Below, in pieces: positions 1 through 5,631 of a stretch of 7,349 nt of DNA (position 1 is the first letter of the stretch; each line of letters opens with the position of its first letter). The translations under genes were made by a program, and so were the position numbers. The notes under the pieces are model-generated. The model was given only the letters and a program-made list of their open reading frames with translations. It was not told the origin of the DNA and searched no databases. Source of the stretch: Chloroflexota bacterium (lineage in GTDB: Bacteria; Chloroflexota; UBA6077); contig JAJYKO010000254.1 of assembly GCA_021788565.1 (NCBI GenBank), forward strand, positions 1-7,349, given 5' to 3'.

Positions 1-255
1 TCTGACGAGAAAAGTGGTGTAGTAGATCACCAACGCCGCCATGAAAATGGCCGGATTCGCCGCCCGGATGTGGCCGACGATATCGGACACATTCAGATTC
101 ATCTTGTCGAAGACGAAGAAGATGATAGCGAAGGCTACTGCAAACGAGACGAGGGTGCGGAGGTTGAAGAATCGCTTCTCCAGCGAGACCGGGGTCATTT
201 CCCCATTGCCGTCTCCGGTGCCCGCGGTAGGAATGGTCGCTGTGCCGTTGCTCAT
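1..255 (-). CDS. Flippase-like / LPG synthase transmembrane domain protein, N-terminal part
   Basis: This is the first 85 codons of a gene that continues past the left edge. The ATG at 255-253 lies 8 bases after the stop of the preceding Wzy_C gene, so it is almost certainly cotranscribed. A GGAG sits about 12 bases upstream of the start, a rather long spacing. The first 30 or so residues are polar and rich in Gly and Thr. They are followed by FFNLRTLVSF and a membrane helix (about residues 34-53), a short polar linker (DKMNLNVSDIVGHIRAANP), and a second helix (about 68-83). This order, including the linker ending in RxANP before helix two, matches the start of the lysylphosphatidylglycerol-synthase transmembrane family (UPF0104/AglD2-like). 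Members are polytopic proteins thought to flip or modify lipids and are common in glycan loci. Next to Wzy-type genes, a role in lipid or lipid-linked glycan handling at the inner membrane is likely. The substrate cannot be told from this fragment. Confidence 0.8.
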   Translation of the reverse strand, partial: MSNGTATIPTAGTGDGNGEMTPVSLEKRFFNLRTLVSFAVAFAIIFFVFDKMNLNVSDIVGHIRAANPAIFMAALVIYYTTFLVR

Positions 256-263
256 GAGATCGA

Positions 264-1829
264 CTAACTCCGCGAATCGGGGATCTTGCCCAGAAGTCCG
301 GCTGTTGCCAGTTGGGCAAACGCGAGCAGCATCCCCAGTTGGATGCTCATGCCGTGGACAAACAGGTTGTCGAACATATTGTGGATAGATGAGGCCACCA
401 GGGCACCCAGTACGCCCACCAGGATACCCCTCCACAGGAGGTTGCGGGTGGAGACCTCACCCCCGAGGACCTCACCCCTAATCCCTCTCCCACGGGGAGA
501 GGAGAACTCCTCCCCCTTCCCTCGCAGGGAAGGGGGCCGGTGGGTTAGGTCCGTCAACTTCCCGGACCGCACCAGCCACTTCATAACGTGCACCGCGGCC
601 ACTGCGAGAAACGTTACATACACCAGCAGCCCCAGTATACCCGTCTCAGCCGCCATGTTGAGATAGAAATTGTGGGCGTGGCCCAGGGAGAGCGTCCACC
701 CCGGCACCATGTAGTGGCTGTACACCGCGGAGTAGTTGCCCGCGCCCACGCCCAGCAGCGGGTGGGCCTCGATCATGTTTATGGCGGCTTGCCAGTGAGC
801 AACCCTCTCGATGACCGACCAGTTCTCGGGAGTGACCCGGATGTCATACACGTTTATGAACCGGAAGTAGTCCACAGCCGTGGCCAGCCTGTCGGTGATC
901 TCGACGGGCAACAGGTTCATGAACATCAGCGCCCCTACCGGAGTCATCGCCAGTGCGCCGACGCCCAGCAACAGCCTGGAGCGAGCGCTCCAGAACACCA
1001 TCATCGCGGCGATGGCGATGGCAATGCCCACCCATGCGCCCCGCGAGAGGCTGGCGAACACGCCGGCTGCCGCTAGAACGAGCACCGCCAGTGCGGCGTT
1101 GCGGGCCCTGGACGAGGGCTTTGTGAGGAGGAAGCCGATCGCCATGGGGATAAGCATTCCTAAATATCCGGCGTAAGGGTTCGGTTGGTCGAACGTCCCG
1201 TAGGCGCGCATGAATCGCCCGATGGCGAAGTTCTCCGGACCGATCCTCAGGACGAACTGGACCAACCCGATGACTCCCTCGATAGCAGCGCCCGCAAACA
1301 GAAAGCCCAGCAGGGTCATCGCCTGCCTGTACGTTCCCATCTCGGCAATCACGTAGAGGTAAACCAGCAGCAGCTCCAGCCACTTGAGGGTCTCTTTGGC
1401 TGTCAGGGCCAGGTCCGTGGCCTGGAATGCCGACATAGCAACCACGCCAACCATGGCGACTATGGAAATGAACATCGGGGAGAGCGCCATCACGAACCTT
1501 CGCTTGGCAAAGGCCCGTGCAATCCACGCCAGGCCGAGCAGCCCGGCGAGCACCTCCGTGGGCGACAGCGTCAGGTTGCCAACAACCTTGACTTCGTAGA
1601 GCGACCCGAGCGGAACGGAGAGGGCCAGCAGATAGACTGCCACGTCAGGCTGGATCGCGATTAGAGCGCACACCACGACGCCGACAAGTCCGATCAGGGT
1701 CCAGAGGCCCGGGAGCAGGGATGCGATGGCAGTTAGGACGATGGCCGCGAGCCACATGGATGGAGAGATCCGGGTCAACCAGGCCAGCGCCGGCGGGAGT
1801 GCTCGGGTTTCGGCCCGAGTTTGGTTCAA
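264..1829 (-). CDS. O-antigen ligase / polymerase family protein (Wzy_C), copy 2
   Basis: A polytopic membrane protein of about 521 residues. It carries the Wzy_C (O-antigen ligase WaaL / polymerase) hallmarks in order: about ten hydrophobic helices, GTFDQPNPYAGYL near residue 210, SLSRGAW near 262, a periplasmic loop with HPLLGVGAGNY near 355, then GHAHNFYLNMAAETG near 382. The loop His and the conserved Arg of SRGA are both present. Such proteins join or polymerise lipid-linked glycans at the outer face of the cytoplasmic membrane. I chose the TTG at 1829-1827 because an in-frame extension to 1946 would overlap the UXS gene by 121 bases and encodes low-complexity sequence. The TTG overlaps the UXS stop (TTGA) and has a GAAGG 6 bases upstream. 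An ATG at 1862 is the main alternative. A palindromic repeat is inserted in frame at about residues 427-459, in a hydrophilic loop between the last helices, without breaking the frame. Ligase versus polymerase cannot be decided by eye. Confidence 0.88.
   Translation of the reverse strand: MNQTRAETRALPPALAWLTRISPSMWLAAIVLTAIASLLPGLWTLIGLVGVVVCALIAIQPDVAVYLLALSVPLGSLYEVKVVGNLTLSPTEVLAGLLGLAWIARAFAKRRFVMALSPMFISIVAMVGVVAMSAFQATDLALTAKETLKWLELLLVYLYVIAEMGTYRQAMTLLGFLFAGAAIEGVIGLVQFVLRIGPENFAIGRFMRAYGTFDQPNPYAGYLGMLIPMAIGFLLTKPSSRARNAALAVLVLAAAGVFASLSRGAWVGIAIAIAAMMVFWSARSRLLLGVGALAMTPVGALMFMNLLPVEITDRLATAVDYFRFINVYDIRVTPENWSVIERVAHWQAAINMIEAHPLLGVGAGNYSAVYSHYMVPGWTLSLGHAHNFYLNMAAETGILGLLVYVTFLAVAAVHVMKWLVRSGKLTDLTHRPPSLRGKGEEFSSPRGRGIRGEVLGGEVSTRNLLWRGILVGVLGALVASSIHNMFDNLFVHGMSIQLGMLLAFAQLATAGLLGKIPDSRS
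453..551. repeat. Twin-hairpin palindromic repeat inserted in frame in a Wzy_C gene
   Basis: Two perfect hairpins lie side by side. The first pairs CCTCTCCC (484-491) with GGGAGAGG (495-502) around the loop ACG. The second pairs CCCCCTTCCCT (512-522) with AGGGAAGGGGG (526-536) around the loop CGC. GGAG/CTCC (501-504/507-510) joins them. An imperfect outer pair, GACCTCACCCCTAA (468-481) against GGTGGGTTAGGTC (539-551), encloses both. The core 468-551 is 84 bases, a multiple of three. A 12-base direct repeat (453-464 and 468-479, one mismatch, offset 15) sits at one end and could be a duplication made on insertion. On the coding strand it gives charged Gly/Arg/Ser/Pro-rich sequence (SSPRGRGIRGEV), unlike the hydrophobic protein around it. 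From general knowledge, palindromes of this CTCTCCC-ACG-GGGAGAG type are dispersed in many bacterial genomes. No transposase is nearby. Confidence 0.8.
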
Positions 1830-2770
1830 GCGATGCCTTCTTTCATGATGATTCGAAACCATTCGATGGTCAGCCCCAGGCCCTCCGCTAGTCCCACCCT
1901 TGGCTCCCATCCCAGCAGTTGTCGAGCCCTGGTTATGTCCGGGCAACGCCGGGTGGGGTCGTCCTGCGGAAGCGGCTTGAACTCAATTTCTGACTGGGAG
2001 TTGCACATGTCTCTAATCAGTCGGGCGTACTCGAGTACCGTGTTCTCCAGGGGGTTCCCCAGGTTGATCACCTGCCCCGTGGTGCCCTCGCCGAACATCG
2101 CGGCCAGGATTCCCTCCACCAGGTCGCTGACGTAGCACAGGCTACGCGTCTGCGACCCGTCGCCATAAACGGTGATTGGGTTTCCTAGGAGAGCCTGAGT
2201 GATGAAGTTGGGGACGATGCGACCATCGTCGGGGTCCGAGTGAGGCCCGTACGTGTTGAAGATGCGGATAATCCTGGCGTTCAGCCTCTGGCTTCGCAAG
2301 TAGGTCATGGTGAGCGATTCGCTGAAGCGCTTGCTTTCGTCGTAGCACGAGCGGATGCCCACTGGGTTCACGTTGCCCCAGTAGCTCTCTCTCTGGGGGT
2401 GCTCCAGCGGATCTCCATAGGCTTCAGACGTAGATGCCATCAGGAAGATTGCGCCGTTTCGCGCCGCCAGCTCCAGCATGTTGTTGGTGCCCACGGAGTT
2501 GACCAGCGCGGTCTCCAGGGGATGGTCCAGGTATCCCCTCGGACTGGCTGGGCTCGCGAGATGAAACACAGCATCCGCGGGAAGATCCAGGGGCTGCACC
2601 ACGTCGTGCTGAACGAACGAGAAATCCGGGTCGGAGAGCAGAGGAGCGATGTTACGACTCATGCCCGTGATCAGATTGTCGACAGCCGTGACCTGGTGTC
2701 CCTCTTCCAGAAGCCGGGCGCACAGGTGAGAACCGATGAATCCGGCACCGCCGGTTACGACAACGCGCAA
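1826..2770 (-). CDS. UDP-glucuronate decarboxylase (UDP-xylose synthase), extended SDR family
   Basis: A soluble protein of 314 residues, the usual length for bacterial UXS. It begins with a Rossmann fold, VVVTGGAGFIGSHL (residues 3-16), the GxxGxxG nucleotide-binding motif. It then has STSEAYGDPLEHPQ (113-126), WGNVNPVGIRSCYDESKR (131-148) with the catalytic Tyr143-x3-Lys147 pair, FNTYGPHSDPDDGRIVPNF (171-189) and YGDGSQTRSLCYVSDL (202-217). The GDPLEHPQ...WGNVNP...RSCYDE block is typical of UXS rather than UDP-glucose 4-epimerase or RmlB. The expected reaction is NAD-dependent oxidative decarboxylation of UDP-glucuronate to UDP-xylose in the cytoplasm. The usual G of YDEGKR is S here (YDESKR). 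The start is TTG at 2770-2768, with GGAGGT 5 bases upstream. The long in-frame extension upstream is antisense-free overlap with the next gene and was rejected. It lies 128 bases after Wzy_C copy 1 and overlaps copy 2 by four bases. A related nucleotide-sugar epimerase remains possible. Confidence 0.88.
   Translation of the reverse strand: MRVVVTGGAGFIGSHLCARLLEEGHQVTAVDNLITGMSRNIAPLLSDPDFSFVQHDVVQPLDLPADAVFHLASPASPRGYLDHPLETALVNSVGTNNMLELAARNGAIFLMASTSEAYGDPLEHPQRESYWGNVNPVGIRSCYDESKRFSESLTMTYLRSQRLNARIIRIFNTYGPHSDPDDGRIVPNFITQALLGNPITVYGDGSQTRSLCYVSDLVEGILAAMFGEGTTGQVINLGNPLENTVLEYARLIRDMCNSQSEIEFKPLPQDDPTRRCPDITRARQLLGWEPRVGLAEGLGLTIEWFRIIMKEGIA
1836..1843 (-). promoter_or_regulatory. Ribosome binding site deciding the TTG start of Wzy_C copy 2
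   Basis: On the minus strand AAAGAAGG lies within the last codons of the UXS gene, 6 bases before the TTG at 1829. The TTG shares two bases with the UXS TGA stop (TTGA). This arrangement suggests translational coupling, with ribosomes finishing UXS re-initiating on the downstream gene. The ATG at 1862 has no equally well-placed Shine-Dalgarno sequence. Confidence 0.55.
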
Positions 2771-2898
2771 GATGAACCTCCGTCTCCAGCCTTGGCCGGA
2801 TCCAGTATTCGAAGGTTGGAAAGCTGCATCGGAACGACAAGCAGCAGCGGTACCGCGACACGTTGGTCCGGATTCCGCGGGGCATGAACCAGCATAGT
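2771..2898 (-). other. 128-base gap between Wzy_C copy 1 and UXS
   Basis: The gap between the stop of Wzy_C copy 1 (TAA at 2901-2899) and the UXS start holds the UXS ribosome binding site. I see no other convincing signal: no strong hairpin with a T-run and no well-spaced promoter pair. A separate UXS promoter cannot be excluded. Confidence 0.4.
2776..2781 (-). promoter_or_regulatory. Ribosome binding site deciding the TTG start of UXS
   Basis: On the minus strand GGAGGT sits 5 bases before a TTG codon. That codon is immediately followed by RVVVTGGAGFIG, the canonical beginning of an SDR protein. No ATG or GTG lies close by in frame, so TTG is the best-supported start. Confidence 0.65.
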
Positions 2899-4371
2899 TT
2901 ACTCGATTCGCCCTGACTCGTGTAGGGGCGAAGCATCGGACAGCCGATTTGCCTGCACCGATGGCGACCCTTCGGCGATGCTTCGCCCTTGCAAGACCGT
3001 GATGATCCCCACCGCCAGCCAAAAGAAGAAAGCCAGGTCGACCAGGAAGTAGGAGTTGTCTACCATCCCGTGGGCTACCATATCTATCATCGCGCCGGCG
3101 ATCCCTGCCAGGGCCGCCCTTTCCCACGGTGCCAGCTTGCTCTTCCACAGGCTCAGCCACCGCCGCGCCAGCTCGAAGAGGATCCACAGTATCGCAGCCA
3201 GGCCCAGTATCCCCATCTGCAGCCAGAAGTTCAGCACCAGGTTGTGCGGGTGGGAGAGGTTCGGCTCCGCCACGGCGTCCGGAAGGATGTACCGGCTCCT
3301 GTACAGGTAGAGGAAGTTGTCCATCCCAACTCCCAGGATTGGGTGGTCGCGGATCATTTGGAGGGACGACTCCCAGAGCTGAATTCGGATGAAGCTGGTA
3401 CCATGAGTTAGGCTGAAGTGCGAGGCTATCCGGTCGCTGCGAATCGCCAGCATGCTGGCAGCGGCCAGCGCCACCGCGGCCGTGGCCAGGTAGACGACGG
3501 CCCTGGATCTCCAGAGCAGCACTATCCCGGCAACTGCCAGGAGGGTGGCGAGCCACGCCCCCAGCGAGAAGGTGAGGATCAGGGCGGCGGTCAGCGGCAG
3601 AAGTGCGGCCCAGGCAAAAGGACGATAGCCAGGAGCGAAGATCGCGAATCCTAGCGTCAACGGGATCACCCGCCCCAGGTAAAGCCCGAGTTCGTTTGGC
3701 GAGGAGTAGGGCCCCAGCACTCTCCTTGCGCCTTCCGCCGTGATCACATGGTCAGTGAAGAAGTATTGGGAAAGGCCCATCACAGCAGCGGCGATGCCCC
3801 CCAGCAGTAAGCCCGCCAGCAGCAGTTTGATATGCTCCGGCCGCCGGACAGTCCAGACGGTGAGGTAGAAGGCCGCCACCGGCTCCAGGATGAGCGTTCT
3901 CAGATCTCGCAGGCTCACCCTCATCACTTCGCTGGCGAGCAGCGACAGCAGTGCAGCCGCCAGAAACAGTACCATGGGAAGATCGAACGGAGTGGCGAGG
4001 CGCCCAACCGAGATTTTGATGCCTCGCACTCGCATCCAGACGCCGCGAACTGTCACTCCCGCCACCGTTGAAATCAGCAGTAGCTCCGGCATGGGGAAGG
4101 ACATCGAGCCGAAGCTCTTTGGTATCAGGTAGAAGGGAAGCGTAAGCCCCAGCAGCGCCAATCCAAACGCAGGCTGCAACGCGAAAGCGGCCACAAGGAG
4201 GAGCATCGACCACGCGGAGAGGGCGGCACTCGGCGCGACGATCAGAGCGACGCTGCCGACGACGGCAAGTGCCGCGGCCGCGACCGCGGGCCGTTCATTC
4301 ATGTTGATCGCCGCGCTGGCCGGAGGCGCCTGCACATGTTGGTTGCCGGACACGAGGAATACCTCACGCAT
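2899..4371 (-). CDS. O-antigen ligase / polymerase family protein (Wzy_C), copy 1
   Basis: A polytopic membrane protein of up to 490 residues, first of the leftward gene set. Hydrophobic helices run from about residue 28 to 460. Wzy_C landmarks occur in order: GPYSSPNELGLYLG (220-233), TFSLGAWLA (267-275), HPILGVGMDNFLYLY (343-357), and LSHPHNLVLNFWLQMGILGL (372-391) with the conserved loop histidines. It shares this layout with copy 2 but little residue identity, so the two diverged long ago. At the SRGAW position it reads S-L-G-A-W, with codon CTG where the Arg would be. The C-terminal 30 residues are hydrophilic and are largely encoded by an inverted repeat. The start is uncertain: ATG 4371 has no Shine-Dalgarno sequence, GTG 4353 has GAGGT 7 bases upstream, and ATG 4302 starts just before the first helix. 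All lie downstream of the candidate promoter at 4407-4437. Likely role: outer-face polymerisation or ligation of lipid-linked glycan. Confidence 0.87.
   Translation of the reverse strand: MREVFLVSGNQHVQAPPASAAINMNERPAVAAAALAVVGSVALIVAPSAALSAWSMLLLVAAFALQPAFGLALLGLTLPFYLIPKSFGSMSFPMPELLLISTVAGVTVRGVWMRVRGIKISVGRLATPFDLPMVLFLAAALLSLLASEVMRVSLRDLRTLILEPVAAFYLTVWTVRRPEHIKLLLAGLLLGGIAAAVMGLSQYFFTDHVITAEGARRVLGPYSSPNELGLYLGRVIPLTLGFAIFAPGYRPFAWAALLPLTAALILTFSLGAWLATLLAVAGIVLLWRSRAVVYLATAAVALAAASMLAIRSDRIASHFSLTHGTSFIRIQLWESSLQMIRDHPILGVGMDNFLYLYRSRYILPDAVAEPNLSHPHNLVLNFWLQMGILGLAAILWILFELARRWLSLWKSKLAPWERAALAGIAGAMIDMVAHGMVDNSYFLVDLAFFFWLAVGIITVLQGRSIAEGSPSVQANRLSDASPLHESGRIE
2926..2988. repeat. 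13-bp inverted repeat within the 3' end of Wzy_C copy 1
   Basis: GGGCGAAGCATCG (2926-2938) is repeated as its exact reverse complement at 2976-2988, separated by 37 bases. Inside, CCGA (2944-2947) can pair with TCGG (2972-2975), giving a long bulged hairpin. The element lies inside the last 30 codons of the gene, 25 bases before the stop codon on the coding strand, and reads through in frame as a hydrophilic tail. There is no T-run after it, so it does not look like a standard terminator. It resembles the GGGGCGAAGCATC class of dispersed palindromes seen in environmental genomes, which is a recollection and not a search result. Confidence 0.7.
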
Positions 4372-4406
4372 GGGTGATAAGCGGACGTCCTTGAAGAGAC
4401 CGTGGC

Positions 4407-4437
4407 AGTATAGCGCAAAGGGCTGCGATCATACCAA
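4407..4437 (-). promoter_or_regulatory. Candidate sigma70-type promoter for the leftward polysaccharide genes
   Basis: On the minus strand a TATACT box (4412-4407, 5 of 6 to consensus) is preceded by TTGGTA (4437-4432) with a 19-base spacer, slightly long; TGGTAT one base further gives 18. Transcription would start near 4400, leaving a leader of about 30-50 bases before the first plausible starts of Wzy_C copy 1. Confidence 0.4.
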
Positions 4438-4484
4438 GGCGCGGTTTGACGAGGTTCCACCAACAATCCAGGTGGTGCTGCTTC

Positions 4485-4600
4485 CCGCGCGGTTGAAACC
4501 GCCGGCTCTCTAGCCTCGCAAAACCCGCCTTCGCGGGTTAGGGATAGTCCGCGCAGGCGGACTTCGCCAGGGAAGGAGCCGGCGACTTCCAGTCGCGCGG
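4485..4600. repeat. Nested four-hairpin palindromic repeat
   Basis: An outer stem pairs CCGCGCG (4485-4491) with CGCGCGG (4594-4600). A second closing stem pairs GCCGGCTC (4501-4508) with GAGCCGGC (4576-4583). Between these stems each side can also fold alone: GCGGTT/AACCGC (4489-4494/4497-4502) and GCGACT/AGTCGC (4582-4587/4591-4596). In the centre sit two hairpins: AACCCGC-CTTC-GCGGGTT (4522-4539) and AGTCCGC-GCAG-GCGGACT (4546-4563). The whole is 116 bases and can switch between one cruciform and four separate hairpins. It lies between two divergent promoters and codes for nothing recognisable. The architecture (two hairpins inside an outer stem) resembles the repeat at 453-551, but the sequence is different. 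It looks like a dispersed REP/MITE-like element. Confidence 0.8.
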
Positions 4601-4628
4601 AGAGAACCCCGATTGTGGGCGGAGCGGT

Positions 4629-4658
4629 TTGACAACCAGGGCGTCGCTGGCTTAGCAT
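4629..4658 (+). promoter_or_regulatory. Candidate sigma70-type promoter for the RmlD-like gene
   Basis: A perfect TTGACA (4629-4634) is followed after 18 bases by TAGCAT (4653-4658, 4 of 6 to TATAAT). Initiation near 4665 would give a leader of about 38 bases to the GTG at 4703. Because the promoter lies downstream of the in-frame ATG at 4613, it also argues for the later start. Confidence 0.5.
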
Positions 4659-4691
4659 CGACGGCACCTCGCAATTCCACTCCACGACGGC

Positions 4692-4696
4692 GGAGG
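4692..4696 (+). promoter_or_regulatory. Ribosome binding site deciding the GTG start of the RmlD-like gene
   Basis: GGAGG lies 6 bases before the GTG at 4703, which is followed directly by YRKVLVTGGNGLLG, the start of the Rossmann fold. This is better than the in-frame ATG at 4613, which would add 30 residues of non-conserved Arg-rich sequence. Confidence 0.65.
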
Positions 4697-4702
4697 CTCA
4701 CG

Positions 4703-5599
4703 GTGTATCGGAAAGTGCTGGTCACAGGCGGAAACGGACTGTTGGGAACCAAGACGGTGGGGCTGCTGCTGGCCAGAGGCCTCCAACCTGTGTCCGCATC
4801 GCTGGAACCGGATTGCCTGAACCGCTTCCTGGGGGACTTCCCGTACTTCCAGCTCGACATCACCGATCCCAGGGCCGTCGACGAATTGATCTCAGACGTT
4901 CGCGCCGATGCCGTTATCCACACCGCGGCCTTCACCGCCGTGGACGCCTGTGAGACGCAGCGAGATCTCTCGCGACGAGTGAACGTGGATGGGACCGCCA
5001 ACGTGGCTGCCGCGTGTCGGAAAGCCGGTGTGCGCCTCGTTCACATATCCACCGAATACGTGTTCGACGGCGAGAGCGGACCCTACACCGAGACGGACGT
5101 GCCCGACCCGATCAGCTACTACGGCTTCACCAAGCTGGAGAGCGAGAAGGCTGTCGAGGAACGCTGCTCCGATTGGGCGATCGCCCGCACCACGGTGCTG
5201 TTCGGGGAGGCACCCAACGTCCGCCCAAGCTTCGTGGCATGGCTGGTGGACAAGTTGAGCAAGGGCGAAACCGTCCGCGTCGTGGACGACCAGATCGGTT
5301 CACCCACGCTTGCCGACAATCTGGCGGAGATGCTGCTCGAGATCCTGGACTCGGACCGGCAGGGTATATACAACGCCGTCGGCGACTCCATCATCGATCG
5401 TCACAGCTTCTCTGTCATGGCCGCCGAACTTTTTGGACTGGACCCCGGCCTGATCCAGCGGATCAAGACGTCGGAGTTGAATCAGCCTGCCCAGCGACCC
5501 CTCAAGGCAGGGCTGATCATGGATAAGTTCAAGCGAGACTTCCCGGACGTCGCGGTCCTCACTGCGGAGCAATCCCTCAGGCGGCTGCGGCTGGGTTAG
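4703..5599 (+). CDS. dTDP-4-dehydrorhamnose reductase-like SDR protein (RmlD family)
   Basis: A soluble protein of 298 residues, the usual size for RmlD. Motifs in order: KVLVTGGNGLLG (4-15) with GxxGxxG for the cofactor; DVRADAVIHTAAFTAVDACE (65-84); NVDGTANVAAACRKAGVRLV (94-113); HISTEYVFDG (114-123), the family's STDYVFDG block; and PISYYGFTK (136-144) with catalytic Tyr140-x3-Lys144. It ends with DQIGSPTLADNLAE (196-209) and RPLKAGLIMDKF (265-276), both typical of RmlD substrate-binding domains. RmlD reduces dTDP-4-keto-L-rhamnose to dTDP-L-rhamnose with NAD(P)H in the cytoplasm. Beside glycan polymerase genes that role, or reduction of another 4-keto deoxysugar, is likely. No rmlA, rmlB or rmlC is present in the window, so the exact sugar is not proven. 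It is transcribed away from the other polysaccharide genes from its own promoter. Confidence 0.87.
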   Translation: MYRKVLVTGGNGLLGTKTVGLLLARGLQPVSASLEPDCLNRFLGDFPYFQLDITDPRAVDELISDVRADAVIHTAAFTAVDACETQRDLSRRVNVDGTANVAAACRKAGVRLVHISTEYVFDGESGPYTETDVPDPISYYGFTKLESEKAVEERCSDWAIARTTVLFGEAPNVRPSFVAWLVDKLSKGETVRVVDDQIGSPTLADNLAEMLLEILDSDRQGIYNAVGDSIIDRHSFSVMAAELFGLDPGLIQRIKTSELNQPAQRPLKAGLIMDKFKRDFPDVAVLTAEQSLRRLRLG

Positions 5600-5631
5600 A
5601 AGACCTTCATGTGGTTCACCTGGGGACGCGG

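Larger units (their letters stand above)
4372..4702. other. Divergent intergenic region with promoters and a palindromic repeat
   Basis: These 331 bases separate the leftward polysaccharide genes from the rightward reductase. From left to right they hold the leftward promoter candidate (4407-4437), a weak CCACC/GGTGG inverted pair near 4456-4475, the nested palindromic repeat (4485-4600), the rightward promoter (4629-4658), and the GGAGG ribosome binding site (4692-4696). Open frames crossing it on either strand have no recognisable protein features and overlap these signals. Confidence 0.7.

Noticed and set aside
453..551. CRISPR-like repeat
   Set aside because: The direct repeat is only 12 bases, occurs twice at a 15-base offset and has no spacer series; the palindromic architecture explains it better.
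588..1664. Plus-strand open frames of 70-160 codons opposite Wzy_C copy 2
   Set aside because: The translations are His/Arg/Gln/Pro-rich with no domain features, and they are the expected shadow of a GC-rich gene on the opposite strand.
1830..1946. Longer N-terminus of Wzy_C copy 2 starting at 1946
   Set aside because: It overlaps the UXS gene by 121 bases and encodes Gly/His/Arg-rich sequence unlike a membrane-protein start; the TTG at 1829 has a better-placed ribosome binding site.
2240..2887. Plus-strand frame of 215 codons opposite UXS
   Set aside because: It is fully antisense to a gene with clear SDR motifs; its own translation shows no recognisable motif.
2926..2988. Intrinsic terminator for Wzy_C copy 1
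   Set aside because: It lies before the stop codon, the arms are 37 bases apart and no T-run follows on the minus strand.
2771..3556. In-frame upstream extension of the UXS reading frame, adding about 260 residues
   Set aside because: It lies in another frame across Wzy_C copy 1, is rich in Gly, Arg and Pro without domain features, and the Rossmann fold begins exactly at the TTG with a good ribosome binding site.
4613..4702. ATG at 4613 as the start of the RmlD-like gene
   Set aside because: It would lie upstream of the TTGACA promoter and adds non-conserved Arg-rich residues; GTG 4703 has GGAGG at ideal spacing.
4299..5001. Minus-strand frames across the divergent gap and the RmlD-like gene
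   Set aside because: They cover promoter and palindrome sequence, are Arg/Ser/Pro-rich and have no protein signature.
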